In this document: piece after piece, positions 1 to 6,147 of the stretch | Layout: each line of letters opens with the position of its first letter | Numbering within the stretch: position 1 is the stretch's first letter | NCBI GenBank assembly: GCA_015658765.1 | Contig: DQOE01000414.1 | Span: 1-7,131 of the forward strand | Length of the DNA: 7,131 nucleotides | Direction of reading: 5' to 3' | Source of the DNA: Verrucomicrobiota bacterium | GTDB taxonomy: Bacteria > Verrucomicrobiota > Verrucomicrobiia > Limisphaerales > UBA1096 | Translations under genes and position numbers: made by a program | The notes under the pieces: model-generated | The model's input: only the letters and a program-made list of their open reading frames with translations | The model's database searches: none | Told to the model about the DNA's origin: nothing

Positions 1-1
1 C

Positions 2-364
2 CGTGTGCTGAAGGAGGGCGGCACACTGATCCTCGCCGCCGAGTGCCGCGAAGGTGTGCCCGACGGCAGCCCGCTTGATGACCTGCTGCGCAGCGCCGGC
101 TCGATCGAGGAAATTTTAGCCATGCTTTCCACGCCGGGCTTCGTCCGGCCGGAGCAATGGCAGGCGCAGATTCAGGCACTGGTGCAGCGCCGCGCCGAGG
201 TGCTCGTTTGCTGCGAACTCGACGACGCCACACTGCGAGCCTGCCACCTGGCCCCGTGTGCCGACATCAACGCCGAGGTGGCCAAGCGCTTGGCCAAGCT
301 CGGCGCTGACGCCCGTGTGGCGGTGCTACCGCAGGGGCCGCTGACGATTCCCTATCTCGCGTAG
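2..364 (+). CDS. LarA-family (nickel-dependent lactate racemase-like) protein, C-terminal part
   Basis: This is the 3' end of a gene that begins before the window; 120 codons are visible before the TAG stop. The reading frame enters with an Arg codon at 2-4. The visible part matches the C-terminal domain of the LarA/DUF2088 family as I know it: a GGT-LIL-AAEC-x-EG strand and turn near the beginning, a central PEQWQAQ segment, and a closing VLPQGPLTIPYLA strand. LarA of Lactobacillus interconverts D- and L-lactate using a pincer nickel cofactor. PVC bacteria carry several homologues whose 2-hydroxy-acid substrates are not established, so I assign the family and not the reaction. The N-terminal cofactor-binding half is outside the window and its catalytic residues cannot be checked. 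A perfect 12-bp palindrome (288-299) falls inside the gene and encodes Leu-Ala-Lys. The next gene starts 64 bp downstream on the same strand, so co-transcription is possible but unproven. Confidence 0.8.
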   Translation, partial: RVLKEGGTLILAAECREGVPDGSPLDDLLRSAGSIEEILAMLSTPGFVRPEQWQAQIQALVQRRAEVLVCCELDDATLRACHLAPCADINAEVAKRLAKLGADARVAVLPQGPLTIPYLA

Positions 365-428
365 TTTCGCCTCGCCAACCTTGGCCCTGTCGCCTAGCGT
401 CCGCGGACACGTCGAGCGACTTTTTCGG

Positions 429-3401
429 ATGAAAGGAGCACGTTTTCATTTAGCCGCGCTTATGGCGATTGGCGGCTTGGCCACGATGGCGTTGCCGCTT
501 GGCCAAGCGGAACGAACCGGCTTTTCGCCGGAGGGCATCCAATTCTTTGAAAGCAAGATTCGGCCGCTGCTCGTCAACAATTGCCACGAGTGCCACGGCA
601 ACGAAAAGCACAAAGGCAACCTCCAGCTCAACTCCCGCAAAACCATCCTGCGGGGCGGCGACTCTGGCGCGGCAATCGTGCCCGGCGACCCGGCCAAGAG
701 CCTGTTGATCGAGGCGGTCAAGTACACCAACTCTGACTTGGAGATGCCGCCCAAGAAAAAGTTGGGCAAACAGGCCGTGGCCGATCTCGAGCAGTGGATT
801 CGTCTCGGCGCCCCTTGGCCAAGCGAGACCGCACAAGTCACCGCCAAGCGCGAACACGGTTTTTCAATCACCGATGAAGACCGTGACTACTGGGCGTTCC
901 GCCCGGTCAAGCGTCCGCGCTTGGCCAAGCGCAACGGCAACCAAGCGCCGATTGATCAGTTGATCCAAGCGCAACTCGACGCCAGGGGTATCGCCGCGAA
1001 CCCGATCGCCGACAAGGCCACGCTCATTCGCCGCGCGTACTTTGACCTCATCGGCCTGCCGCCGACCTATGGCGAGGTGCAGGCGTTCGTGAACGACGAC
1101 TCGCCCGACGCCTGGCCAAGGCTCGTCGAGCATCTGCTCGGCCTGCCTCAGTACGGCGAACGCTGGGGCCGCCATTGGCTCGACGTCGTGCGCTTCGCCC
1201 AAACCAACGGCTACGAGCGCGACGATGAAAAACCGCTTGTCTGGAAATACCGCGACTACGTCATCCGCTCGTTCAACGAGGACAAGCCGTACGACCGGTT
1301 CGTGATGGAGCAGATCGCCGGCGACGAGTTGACGGACGTGGACAATGACAGCCTGATCGCCACCGGTTTTTACCGACTCGGTATCTGGGATGACGAACCG
1401 GACGACCCGCGCGCCGCCGAGTTCGAAGGGCTCGACGACATGCTCAAGACCACGTCGGAAACCTTCATGGGCCTGACGGTTGGCTGCGCGCGTTGCCATG
1501 ATCACATGTTCGATCCCATCTCGCAGCGGGACTACTACGAGATGTTGGCCTTCTTCCGGAACGTCCGCTTCTACGACAAGCCCAAGTACGAGTGGGACTC
1601 CGCCACCTACTCGCCGCTCATCGCGCCTCTTGAAGTTTTTGCGTGGCAAAACAAGCCGGACAAACCGAAGGACGCCAAGCCACCTTGGGACGGCCGCGAA
1701 TACGCGATGACCGTCCGTGAACACAGCGCCAAGCCGATGGACACGCACCTGTTGATCCGCGGCAACGCCGGACGGCCCAGCAAAAAAGTGGAGCCGGAAT
1801 TTCTCAAGGTCTTGGCCAAGGCCAAGCCGACCATCGCCAAGTCGCCGAACCCGTTCACGACCGGCCGGCGGCTCGCGCTGGCCAAGTGGATCGCCAGCCC
1901 CGGGCATCCGCTGACAGCCCGCGTGATGGTCAACCGCATTTGGCAGTTCCACTTCGGGCGCGGCCTCGTCGCGACGCCGAACGACTTCGGCAAGGCCGGC
2001 AAGCCCTGCGCCAACCCGGCGCTGCTCGATTGGTTGGCTGCGGAGTTCGTCGACGGCGGCTGGTCGATCAAGCACATGCATCGCGTGATCGTGAACAGCG
2101 AAGCTTACCGCCGCACCTCATGGCAAAATCCGATGAACCAAAATGCCGATCCCGGCAACGAGCTGGTCTGGCGCCAAAACCTTCGCCGTCTCGAGGCCGA
2201 GGCCATTCGCGATGCCATTCTCAAGACCAGCAACTCGCTCAACACCGCGATGGGCGGCCGGGGATTTTATCCGAACTTCAGCGGCGAAGTGATCGCCGGC
2301 GCTTCTAAGCCGGGCCGCGGCTGGGGCTACTCCAGGGCCGATGAGCAGGCGCGCCGCAGCGTTTACGCCTTCGTGAAGCGGACGATGATGGTACCGTTTC
2401 TCGAGGTGTTCGACTACAGCGGAACCGAGGGTTCGATTGGTGCTCGTGCGGTGACCACCGTCGCCCCGCAGGCGCTCACGCTGCTCAACAGCGACTTTGT
2501 CTCCGGCCAGGCGCGCAGGCTCGCCGCCGAGTTGGCCCCGACAAACACAGGCGACACCGCCACGTTGGTGAATACGCTCTTCCGCCAGACGCTCGCCCGC
2601 GACGCAACGGCCGAAGAGATCGCCTTTGGCCAGCGCTACCTCCGTAAACAGGAAGCGCGGCACCACGAGGTGCGCCACCAACTTGTCTTCGCGCCGGACG
2701 TCCCGGCTTCCATTGAGCGCGGTTTCCGCGACAAGCTGCCACAGGAAAAATTCCTCATCCCGCCCGACGCCAACTGGCGTTCCCATGCCGGCAAATGGGG
2801 CGGCGGCTACGAGGGCATCATGAACGTCGTTCCGGGGCGCGGACCGTTCGTGCTGATGACCGCAGCCAAGCAGGCCGACGTCAAACTCAGCGGCCGGATC
2901 AAACTCGAGCAAAGCGTCGAGAACGCCGGCATTCTGCTTCGGGCCAACGCCAACGGAACCGATAACACCGGCTATGAAATCCACTTCGATACTCAGCAAA
3001 ACGAGTTGCTGATTCGTCGCCACGCCAAGGAAATCAAGATCTTGGCCAAGCGCGGACTCCGCCCGTCGTTTGGCTGGCGTAACTTTCGAGCGGAATTGGC
3101 CAAGGGCGAAATTCGCTTTTGGCTCGGCGACGGCGGCGAGCCGCTGCTCACCGTCAAAGACGAATCACCAATCGAGGGCGAAGGCCACATCGGTATCCGC
3201 GCCTGGGGCGGCGCCGTCCGCACCGATCAGTTGAAACTGCACTTGGCCAAGCACGATGTGCTCATCAACGAAATCGTCCCCTCCAAATCGACAGACGGTG
3301 AACTGGTCGCCAACGCCCAAGCCAGCTTGGCCAAGCGCCGCGCGCTGCAGGATCTTTGCTCCGTGATGTTCAACATCAGCGAGTTTGTGTACATTGACTG
3401 A
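429..3401 (+). CDS. Planctomycete-type cytochrome: PSCyt1 - PSCyt2 (DUF1549) - PSD1 (DUF1553), with inserted jelly-roll domain
   Basis: A secreted protein of 990 residues. I chose ATG 429 because a Sec signal peptide follows at once: MKGAR, a hydrophobic core, then LGQA as the probable cleavage site near residue 27. The open frame reaches back to a TTG at 381, but those 16 extra residues would bury the signal. PSCyt1 comes first, with a heme-c motif C52-x2-C55-H56 (CHECH) and an MPP at residues 106-108, whose Met could be an axial ligand. PSCyt2 (about 174-382) carries a second CxxCH at 353-357 (CARCHDH). PSD1 begins near 477 (GRRLALAKWI, then the MVNRIWQFHFGRGLV core at 500-514). The last piece of PSD1 (ALQDLCSVMFNISEFVYID) sits at the very C terminus, separated from the rest by an inserted beta-rich domain at about 780-940. 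Its likely site is the periplasm or cell surface. A redox or carbohydrate-related role is assumed for the family but not proven. It is followed by its usual partner, DUF1501. Confidence 0.93.
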   Translation: MKGARFHLAALMAIGGLATMALPLGQAERTGFSPEGIQFFESKIRPLLVNNCHECHGNEKHKGNLQLNSRKTILRGGDSGAAIVPGDPAKSLLIEAVKYTNSDLEMPPKKKLGKQAVADLEQWIRLGAPWPSETAQVTAKREHGFSITDEDRDYWAFRPVKRPRLAKRNGNQAPIDQLIQAQLDARGIAANPIADKATLIRRAYFDLIGLPPTYGEVQAFVNDDSPDAWPRLVEHLLGLPQYGERWGRHWLDVVRFAQTNGYERDDEKPLVWKYRDYVIRSFNEDKPYDRFVMEQIAGDELTDVDNDSLIATGFYRLGIWDDEPDDPRAAEFEGLDDMLKTTSETFMGLTVGCARCHDHMFDPISQRDYYEMLAFFRNVRFYDKPKYEWDSATYSPLIAPLEVFAWQNKPDKPKDAKPPWDGREYAMTVREHSAKPMDTHLLIRGNAGRPSKKVEPEFLKVLAKAKPTIAKSPNPFTTGRRLALAKWIASPGHPLTARVMVNRIWQFHFGRGLVATPNDFGKAGKPCANPALLDWLAAEFVDGGWSIKHMHRVIVNSEAYRRTSWQNPMNQNADPGNELVWRQNLRRLEAEAIRDAILKTSNSLNTAMGGRGFYPNFSGEVIAGASKPGRGWGYSRADEQARRSVYAFVKRTMMVPFLEVFDYSGTEGSIGARAVTTVAPQALTLLNSDFVSGQARRLAAELAPTNTGDTATLVNTLFRQTLARDATAEEIAFGQRYLRKQEARHHEVRHQLVFAPDVPASIERGFRDKLPQEKFLIPPDANWRSHAGKWGGGYEGIMNVVPGRGPFVLMTAAKQADVKLSGRIKLEQSVENAGILLRANANGTDNTGYEIHFDTQQNELLIRRHAKEIKILAKRGLRPSFGWRNFRAELAKGEIRFWLGDGGEPLLTVKDESPIEGEGHIGIRAWGGAVRTDQLKLHLAKHDVLINEIVPSKSTDGELVANAQASLAKRRALQDLCSVMFNISEFVYID
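495..510. repeat. Perfect 16-bp palindrome CCGCTTGGCCAAGCGG
   Basis: The copy lies over the codons for PLGQAE, at the predicted signal-peptide cleavage region of the cytochrome. It is read in a different codon frame from the Leu-Ala-Lys copies. Each base pairs with its partner across the centre at 502/503. Confidence 0.85.
917..932. repeat. Perfect 16-bp palindrome GCGCTTGGCCAAGCGC
   Basis: It is located in the linker between PSCyt1 and PSCyt2 and encodes Arg-Leu-Ala-Lys-Arg. The intergenic element at 4926-4941 matches it at 15 of 16 bases, so the flanking GCG/CGC may belong to the full element. Confidence 0.85.
2766..3248 (+). other. Inserted LamG/DUF1080-like jelly-roll domain inside PSD1 of the cytochrome
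   Basis: This is a domain within the preceding gene, about residues 780-940 of the 990-residue protein. The pattern seen is WGGGYEG, alternating beta strands, AGILLRANANGTDNTGYEIHFD, a WRNFRAEL strand, GEIRFWLG, a LLTVKDESPIEGEGHIGIR run and a final DQLKLHL strand. This order (Gly-Ile-Leu-x-Arg-Ala, GYE-hydrophobic, Trp-x-x-hydrophobic, D-x-S-x-I-x-x-G-x-I-G-hydrophobic-R) is typical of concanavalin-like domains such as LamG and DUF1080, which often bind glycans. The family call rests on pattern recognition and no profile search was made. Flanking PSD1 sequence ends around residue 745 and resumes around 970, so the domain appears nested and not appended. A sugar-binding role for targeting the cytochrome to polysaccharide is an inference. 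Confidence 0.6.
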
Positions 3402-3451
3402 GAGGCGTGTTCGACTTACTTTTCCCGAGACAAATTGATGCGAATGAAGCG

Positions 3452-4918
3452 ATGGATCCGAAACTTGTAGAGCAGTTCAGCAGGCGCGGGTTCGTGCAGC
3501 GGTTCGGCACGGCGATGGCTGGCGTGTCGTTGTCCGGCATTTTCCCCGGCGACAAGGTGTTCGCCGCCCCTGCCTCCGCGCTGGCCGACTACACCAATCC
3601 GCTCAAGCCCCGCAAGGCGCATTTCCCGACGAAGGCCAAGGCCTGCATTTACCTGTACATGTACGGCGGGCCAAGCCAGATGGATTTGTTCGACTACAAG
3701 CCGGAACTGGCCAGGCATCACGGCAAAACCATCGACATCGAGATGCGTCGCCGCAGCATCCGTAAGGAGAAAATTCTCGGCCCGGTTCGGGAGTTCAAGC
3801 GGCGCGGCCAATCGGGCCTTTGGTGCTCCGACGCCTTCCCGCACACCGCCCGGCACATGGACAAGATGGCGGTCATCAAGTCGCTCTACATGGACTCGTT
3901 CGCCCACGGCTCCGCAAACATACAGATGAACTCCGGCCGCGTGCTGCAGGGCCACCCTGCCCTCGGCGCGTGGATCGCTCACGGCCTCGGTTCCGCCAAC
4001 AAGAATCTGCCGTCGTTCGTCGTGATGCTTGACCCACGGGGCGGCCCCATTCCCGGCGCGGCCAACTGGACCAGCGGCTACATGCCGGCCGCCTATCAGG
4101 GCACCGTGCTGCGTTCCTCCGGCAACCCGATTCTCGACCTCGCATCGCGCTCCGTCCGCACCCACAGGATGCAGGGCGAACGCATCGACGCCATCAACGC
4201 CCTGAACGGCATGCACATTCGCAGCCGACAAGGCTACAGCGAACTTGCCGCCCGCATCGCGAGCTACGACCTGGCTTACCAACTGCAGTCCACCGCTCCC
4301 GAGGCGTTGGACATCTCCAGCGAGTCCGGGAAAACCAAGGCGATGTACGGGTTGTACGACAAAAAAGTCGACCACTCGATCGCCATCTCGCCGGCTCACT
4401 TTGGCCGCCAATGCCTCGTCGCGCGACGCTTGGTGGAACGTGGTGTGCGCTTCGTGCAACTCTACTCCGGCGGTGGTCATCAACAGCAAAACTGGGACGC
4501 TCACAACGGAGTGGACGAAAACCTGAAAATCCACTGCCCGGAAGTGGACAAACCGATTGCCGGCCTGCTCGGCGACCTCGAACAACGCGGCATGCTGGAG
4601 GAAACTTTGGTGATTTGGGGCGGCGAATTCGGACGCCAACCGGTGTTCCAAGGCAAAAACGGCGGACGCGATCACAACCCCAAAGGCTTCACCTACTGGA
4701 TGGCCGGCGCCGGCGTCAAGGCAGGCACCGACTACGGCGAGACCGACGAACTAGGCCACGAAGCCGTCGTCAACCGCCATCACATTCGGGATCTGCACGC
4801 GACCATCCTCCACCTCATGGGCCTCGATCACGAAACGCTGACCTACCACTACGGCGGCCTTGATCAACGCCTGACTGGAGTCATCCCCGCAACCCCCATC
4901 GGCCCCGTCATTGCCTGA
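3452..4918 (+). CDS. DUF1501 family protein with Tat signal (alkaline phosphatase/sulfatase-like fold)
   Basis: A protein of 488 residues from ATG 3452. The N terminus shows a twin-arginine motif, SRRGFV (Arg11-Arg12), a mildly hydrophobic stretch and a possible cleavage after VFAAP near residue 40, so export by Tat is likely. The body matches DUF1501: KACIYLYMYGGPSQMDLFDYKPEL early, NWDAHNGV at about 347-354, VIWGGEFGRQPVFQ at about 387-400, GGRDHNPKGF at 404-413, and a C-terminal HHIRDLHATILHLMGLDH. The Asp and His residues in NWDAH and GRDHNP are probable metal ligands, by analogy with the alkaline phosphatase superfamily. The substrate is unknown. A GTG at 3407 would add 15 residues. It has a GAGG only 1 nt upstream, too close to be a good ribosome site, and would lengthen the Tat n-region, so I prefer the ATG. 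DUF1501 genes normally lie directly after PSCyt/PSD1 genes, as here (50-bp gap), which suggests a joint complex or pathway. Confidence 0.92.
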   Translation: MDPKLVEQFSRRGFVQRFGTAMAGVSLSGIFPGDKVFAAPASALADYTNPLKPRKAHFPTKAKACIYLYMYGGPSQMDLFDYKPELARHHGKTIDIEMRRRSIRKEKILGPVREFKRRGQSGLWCSDAFPHTARHMDKMAVIKSLYMDSFAHGSANIQMNSGRVLQGHPALGAWIAHGLGSANKNLPSFVVMLDPRGGPIPGAANWTSGYMPAAYQGTVLRSSGNPILDLASRSVRTHRMQGERIDAINALNGMHIRSRQGYSELAARIASYDLAYQLQSTAPEALDISSESGKTKAMYGLYDKKVDHSIAISPAHFGRQCLVARRLVERGVRFVQLYSGGGHQQQNWDAHNGVDENLKIHCPEVDKPIAGLLGDLEQRGMLEETLVIWGGEFGRQPVFQGKNGGRDHNPKGFTYWMAGAGVKAGTDYGETDELGHEAVVNRHHIRDLHATILHLMGLDHETLTYHYGGLDQRLTGVIPATPIGPVIA

Positions 4919-4925
4919 AAACCAA

Positions 4926-4941
4926 GCGCTAGGCCAAGCGC
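4926..4941. repeat. Degenerate intergenic copy of the GCGCTTGGCCAAGCGC palindrome
   Basis: GCGCTAGGCCAAGCGC differs from the perfect 16-bp palindrome at 917-932 by a single base (A for T at 4931). It lies between the DUF1501 stop and the terminator hairpin. It is the only near-copy I found outside coding sequence, and it shows that the element is not restricted to codons. Confidence 0.6.
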
Positions 4942-4972
4942 AAAAAAAAGCCAAGCCCGTGAGGGGCTTGGC
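4942..4972 (-). terminator. Intrinsic terminator of infA
   Basis: On the plus strand a run of eight A (4942-4949) precedes a perfect 9-bp stem, GCCAAGCCC (4950-4958) and GGGCTTGGC (4964-4972), with a 5-nt loop. Read on the minus strand this is a GC-rich hairpin followed directly by eight T, the textbook form of a Rho-independent terminator. It starts 25 nt past the infA stop. Read on the plus strand the hairpin is followed by CTGATAGAAAA with no T run, so it should be a poor terminator for the DUF1501 transcript, though it may protect its 3' end. Confidence 0.9.
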
Positions 4973-4997
4973 CTGATAGAAAATTCAGCAGGGTGGT

Positions 4998-5225
4998 CTA
5001 ATTGTTTAGGCGCCAGATGATCCGCGCCTTGTCGAGGTCGTATGGAGACATTTCCATCTTCACCTTGTCGCCGACTGCCAGCCGAATCCAACGGCGCTTG
5101 CGCATTTTGCCGGCGATATGCGCCAACACCTCATGGTCATTTTCCAGTTTGACCCGGAACATTGTCCCAGGAAGAACTTGGCTTACAACGCCAATGACCT
5201 CAATTTCCTCGCCGCCTTTTGCCAC
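4998..5225 (-). CDS. infA: Translation initiation factor IF-1
   Basis: A protein of 75 residues, close to the family's usual 72. IF-1 is a single OB-fold protein that binds the ribosomal A site of the 30S subunit during initiation. The sequence follows the family closely: [36 protein letters not shown], then [27 protein letters not shown]. The start is GTG (complement of 5223-5225), chosen because it gives the conserved Met-Ala-Lys opening; I see no in-frame ATG or clear Shine-Dalgarno sequence near it. The turn after GKMRK reads RRWIRL, one residue longer than in E. coli (NYIRI). The gene lies 69 bp downstream of the cold-shock gene on the same strand and ends at a strong terminator, so the two may share a transcript. 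Confidence 0.97.
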   Translation of the reverse strand: MAKGGEEIEVIGVVSQVLPGTMFRVKLENDHEVLAHIAGKMRKRRWIRLAVGDKVKMEMSPYDLDKARIIWRLNN

Positions 5226-5294
5226 TTGAACGAAAAATCAGAATCCCTATTTCCGATCAAATTTAAGCTGAAAAATGTGAAGCCAAAACCAGCC

Positions 5295-5489
5295 TCACAA
5301 CACCTTCACACCAGAGGCCTGCAAACCTTTGCGGCCCTCAGTTTCTTCGTATTCCACGGCGTCGCCTTCCTGCAGTTGGCCACCTTCAACTTCGTTGATG
5401 TGAACAAACAGATCCTTGCCACCACCTTCGGGTTCAATGAAACCGAAACCTTTTTGATCGAAAAAACGAGCAACTTTACCTTTAGCCAT
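5295..5489 (-). CDS. Cold-shock domain protein (CspA family)
   Basis: A protein of 64 residues that is essentially one cold-shock domain. It shows both RNA-binding motifs, RNP1 (KGFGFI, residues 13-18) and RNP2 (DLFVHI, 26-31), together with the GKVARFF opening and an EGDAVEYEETEGRKGLQASGV ending. Such proteins bind single-stranded RNA or DNA and act as RNA chaperones. Not all are cold-induced, so I give no numbered symbol. The start ATG (complement of 5487-5489) gives the standard MAKGKV beginning; a weak purine stretch (AAAGAATAAG) lies just upstream. An AT-rich leader with a small hairpin precedes it. infA follows in the same direction. Confidence 0.96.
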   Translation of the reverse strand: MAKGKVARFFDQKGFGFIEPEGGGKDLFVHINEVEGGQLQEGDAVEYEETEGRKGLQASGVKVL

Positions 5490-5513
5490 AATCTTATTCT
5501 TTTAGTTAATTAA

Positions 5514-5528
5514 GCGCCCTTTTGGCGC
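5514..5528 (-). promoter_or_regulatory. Small hairpin in the leader upstream of the cold-shock gene
   Basis: On the minus strand GCGCC, a 5-nt loop AAAAG, and GGCGC form a perfect 5-bp stem ending 24 nt before the ATG. An AT-rich TTAATTAACTAAAAG run follows. It could be a leader structure of the cold-shock mRNA or a weak terminator for the operon reading in from 5584. The stem is short and I cannot tell which, or whether it has any function. Confidence 0.3.
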
Positions 5529-5558
5529 AGGCGCGAGAGACTGCCTCAATGTTTTGGA

Positions 5559-5570
5559 TTGGCAAGCCAA
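5559..5570. repeat. Short dyad TTGGC-AA-GCCAA between the operon end and the cold-shock gene
   Basis: A 12-bp inverted repeat 13 bp past the stop of the 187-residue protein gene, on the side of the cold-shock gene. The two-base centre is too small for a stable RNA loop, so a protein-binding dyad or chance is more likely than a terminator. It shares TTGGC/GCCAA half sites with the palindrome of the left half. No convincing -35/-10 pair could be placed around it. Confidence 0.25.
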
Positions 5571-5583
5571 ATAAACGAAAAAA

Positions 5584-6147
5584 TCACCCTCGGTCAGGCT
5601 GGTTCTCGTGCAAAGCCGCAATAAAAGCCTGATTCGCCAGTGTTCCCCCGCGTTTGCCGGTCAACCCGTCCACTGTGTCGAATGTCACGGAACCCCCGCC
5701 CGCCCGCCGGTAAACAACGCAAAACGGGTACTGGATCACATGCTTTATCTTGGGTTCCCGGTCAAAAGTCACGCCGGGGGAGAACGTCCGGGCCATGCGA
5801 AGCGAGGAGAGGTAACTCCGGGCAATCTTCACGGTTTCCCCCCTGTCGAGCGGGTAAGGGAATTCCTCAACGCCGTCGGGTCGATGGATCAGGGGCAATT
5901 CCTCCTCCTTCATGTGCCGGGCTGCCCGGCGATAACCATCCACCAAAATGGAAATGCCCTGTTCCGATTTCGAGCCCTCAAGCTGGTAACGCAGCAGGCA
6001 GAACGGCAGGCGGATGGTTTCCGTCTTGATCACTTGGGAACGGCCGGATAACAGACGAAAAACACGTTTCAGAATACCCGGACGAAGGATCGCCTGCGCC
6101 CGGGTTGGGCTGACCTGGCATTCCGCCCAGACGGTGGGAACATCCAT
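5584..6147 (-). CDS. Hypothetical soluble protein with internal PFC...VDG repeat, last gene of the transporter operon
   Basis: A protein of 187 residues that I do not recognise. The frame is open upstream to 6315, but ATG 6147 is chosen because its A is also the last base of the TGA stop of the preceding gene (TGATG), a typical translational coupling. No signal peptide or membrane helix is apparent. Two segments resemble each other: IRLPFCLLRYQLEG followed by ISILVDG (residues 45-71), and IQYPFCVVYRRAGG followed by VTFDTVDG (138-161). Each has a beta strand with a PFC motif and a VDG turn about 20 residues later; the second continues as LTGKRGG. This suggests two copies of a small beta domain joined by a charged, helical middle (about 75-120). 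Cys50 and Cys143 occupy equivalent places. The context implies a cytosolic partner of the symporter, but the function is unknown. Confidence 0.75.
   Translation of the reverse strand: MDVPTVWAECQVSPTRAQAILRPGILKRVFRLLSGRSQVIKTETIRLPFCLLRYQLEGSKSEQGISILVDGYRRAARHMKEEELPLIHRPDGVEEFPYPLDRGETVKIARSYLSSLRMARTFSPGVTFDREPKIKHVIQYPFCVVYRRAGGGSVTFDTVDGLTGKRGGTLANQAFIAALHENQPDRG

Larger units (their letters stand above)
289..3335. repeat. Highly iterated palindrome CTTGGCCAAG (HIP1-like), nine core copies
   Basis: The 8-bp core TTGGCCAA occurs exactly at 290-297, 499-506, 815-822, 921-928, 1812-1819, 3042-3049, 3096-3103, 3243-3250 and 3327-3334. Eight of these extend to the 10-bp CTTGGCCAAG; only the copy at 3096 does not. 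Perfect symmetry reaches 12 bp at 288-299 and 3325-3336, and 16 bp at 495-510 and 917-932. One-mismatch 10-mers occur at 476-485, 1111-1120 and 4929-4938. Seven core copies are read as Leu-Ala-Lys, one as Leu-Gly-Gln and one as Trp-Pro-Ser, so all three codon frames are used. By chance, a given 8-mer is expected about 0.1 times in 7.1 kb at even base composition. Confidence 0.85.

Noticed and set aside
381..428. TTG start extending the cytochrome by 16 residues
   Set aside because: The extension places charged residues ahead of a well-formed signal peptide that begins at ATG 429.
864..2081. Long antisense open frame of 405 codons opposite the cytochrome gene
   Set aside because: The plus strand here encodes conserved PSCyt2/PSD1 motifs. 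The antisense frame is an expected side effect of high GC at third codon positions, and its translation shows no recognisable domain.
289..3335. The repeats as a CRISPR array or tandem repeat
   Set aside because: Copies are only 8-16 bp, irregularly spaced from about 54 to 1220 bp, and embedded in conserved coding sequence.
3416..4675. Antisense open frame of 419 codons opposite the DUF1501 gene
   Set aside because: Same reason: the plus strand has a clear family match, and the antisense product is Val/His/Gly-rich without any domain pattern.
5118..5513. Plus-strand open frame of 131 codons across infA and the cold-shock gene
   Set aside because: It runs opposite two unmistakable conserved genes and has no family-like features.
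5490..5583. A riboswitch or defined promoter in front of the cold-shock gene
   Set aside because: Only a 5-bp hairpin and a short dyad are visible. I found no convincing -35/-10 pair and no known riboswitch pattern, so only the small elements are listed, at low confidence.
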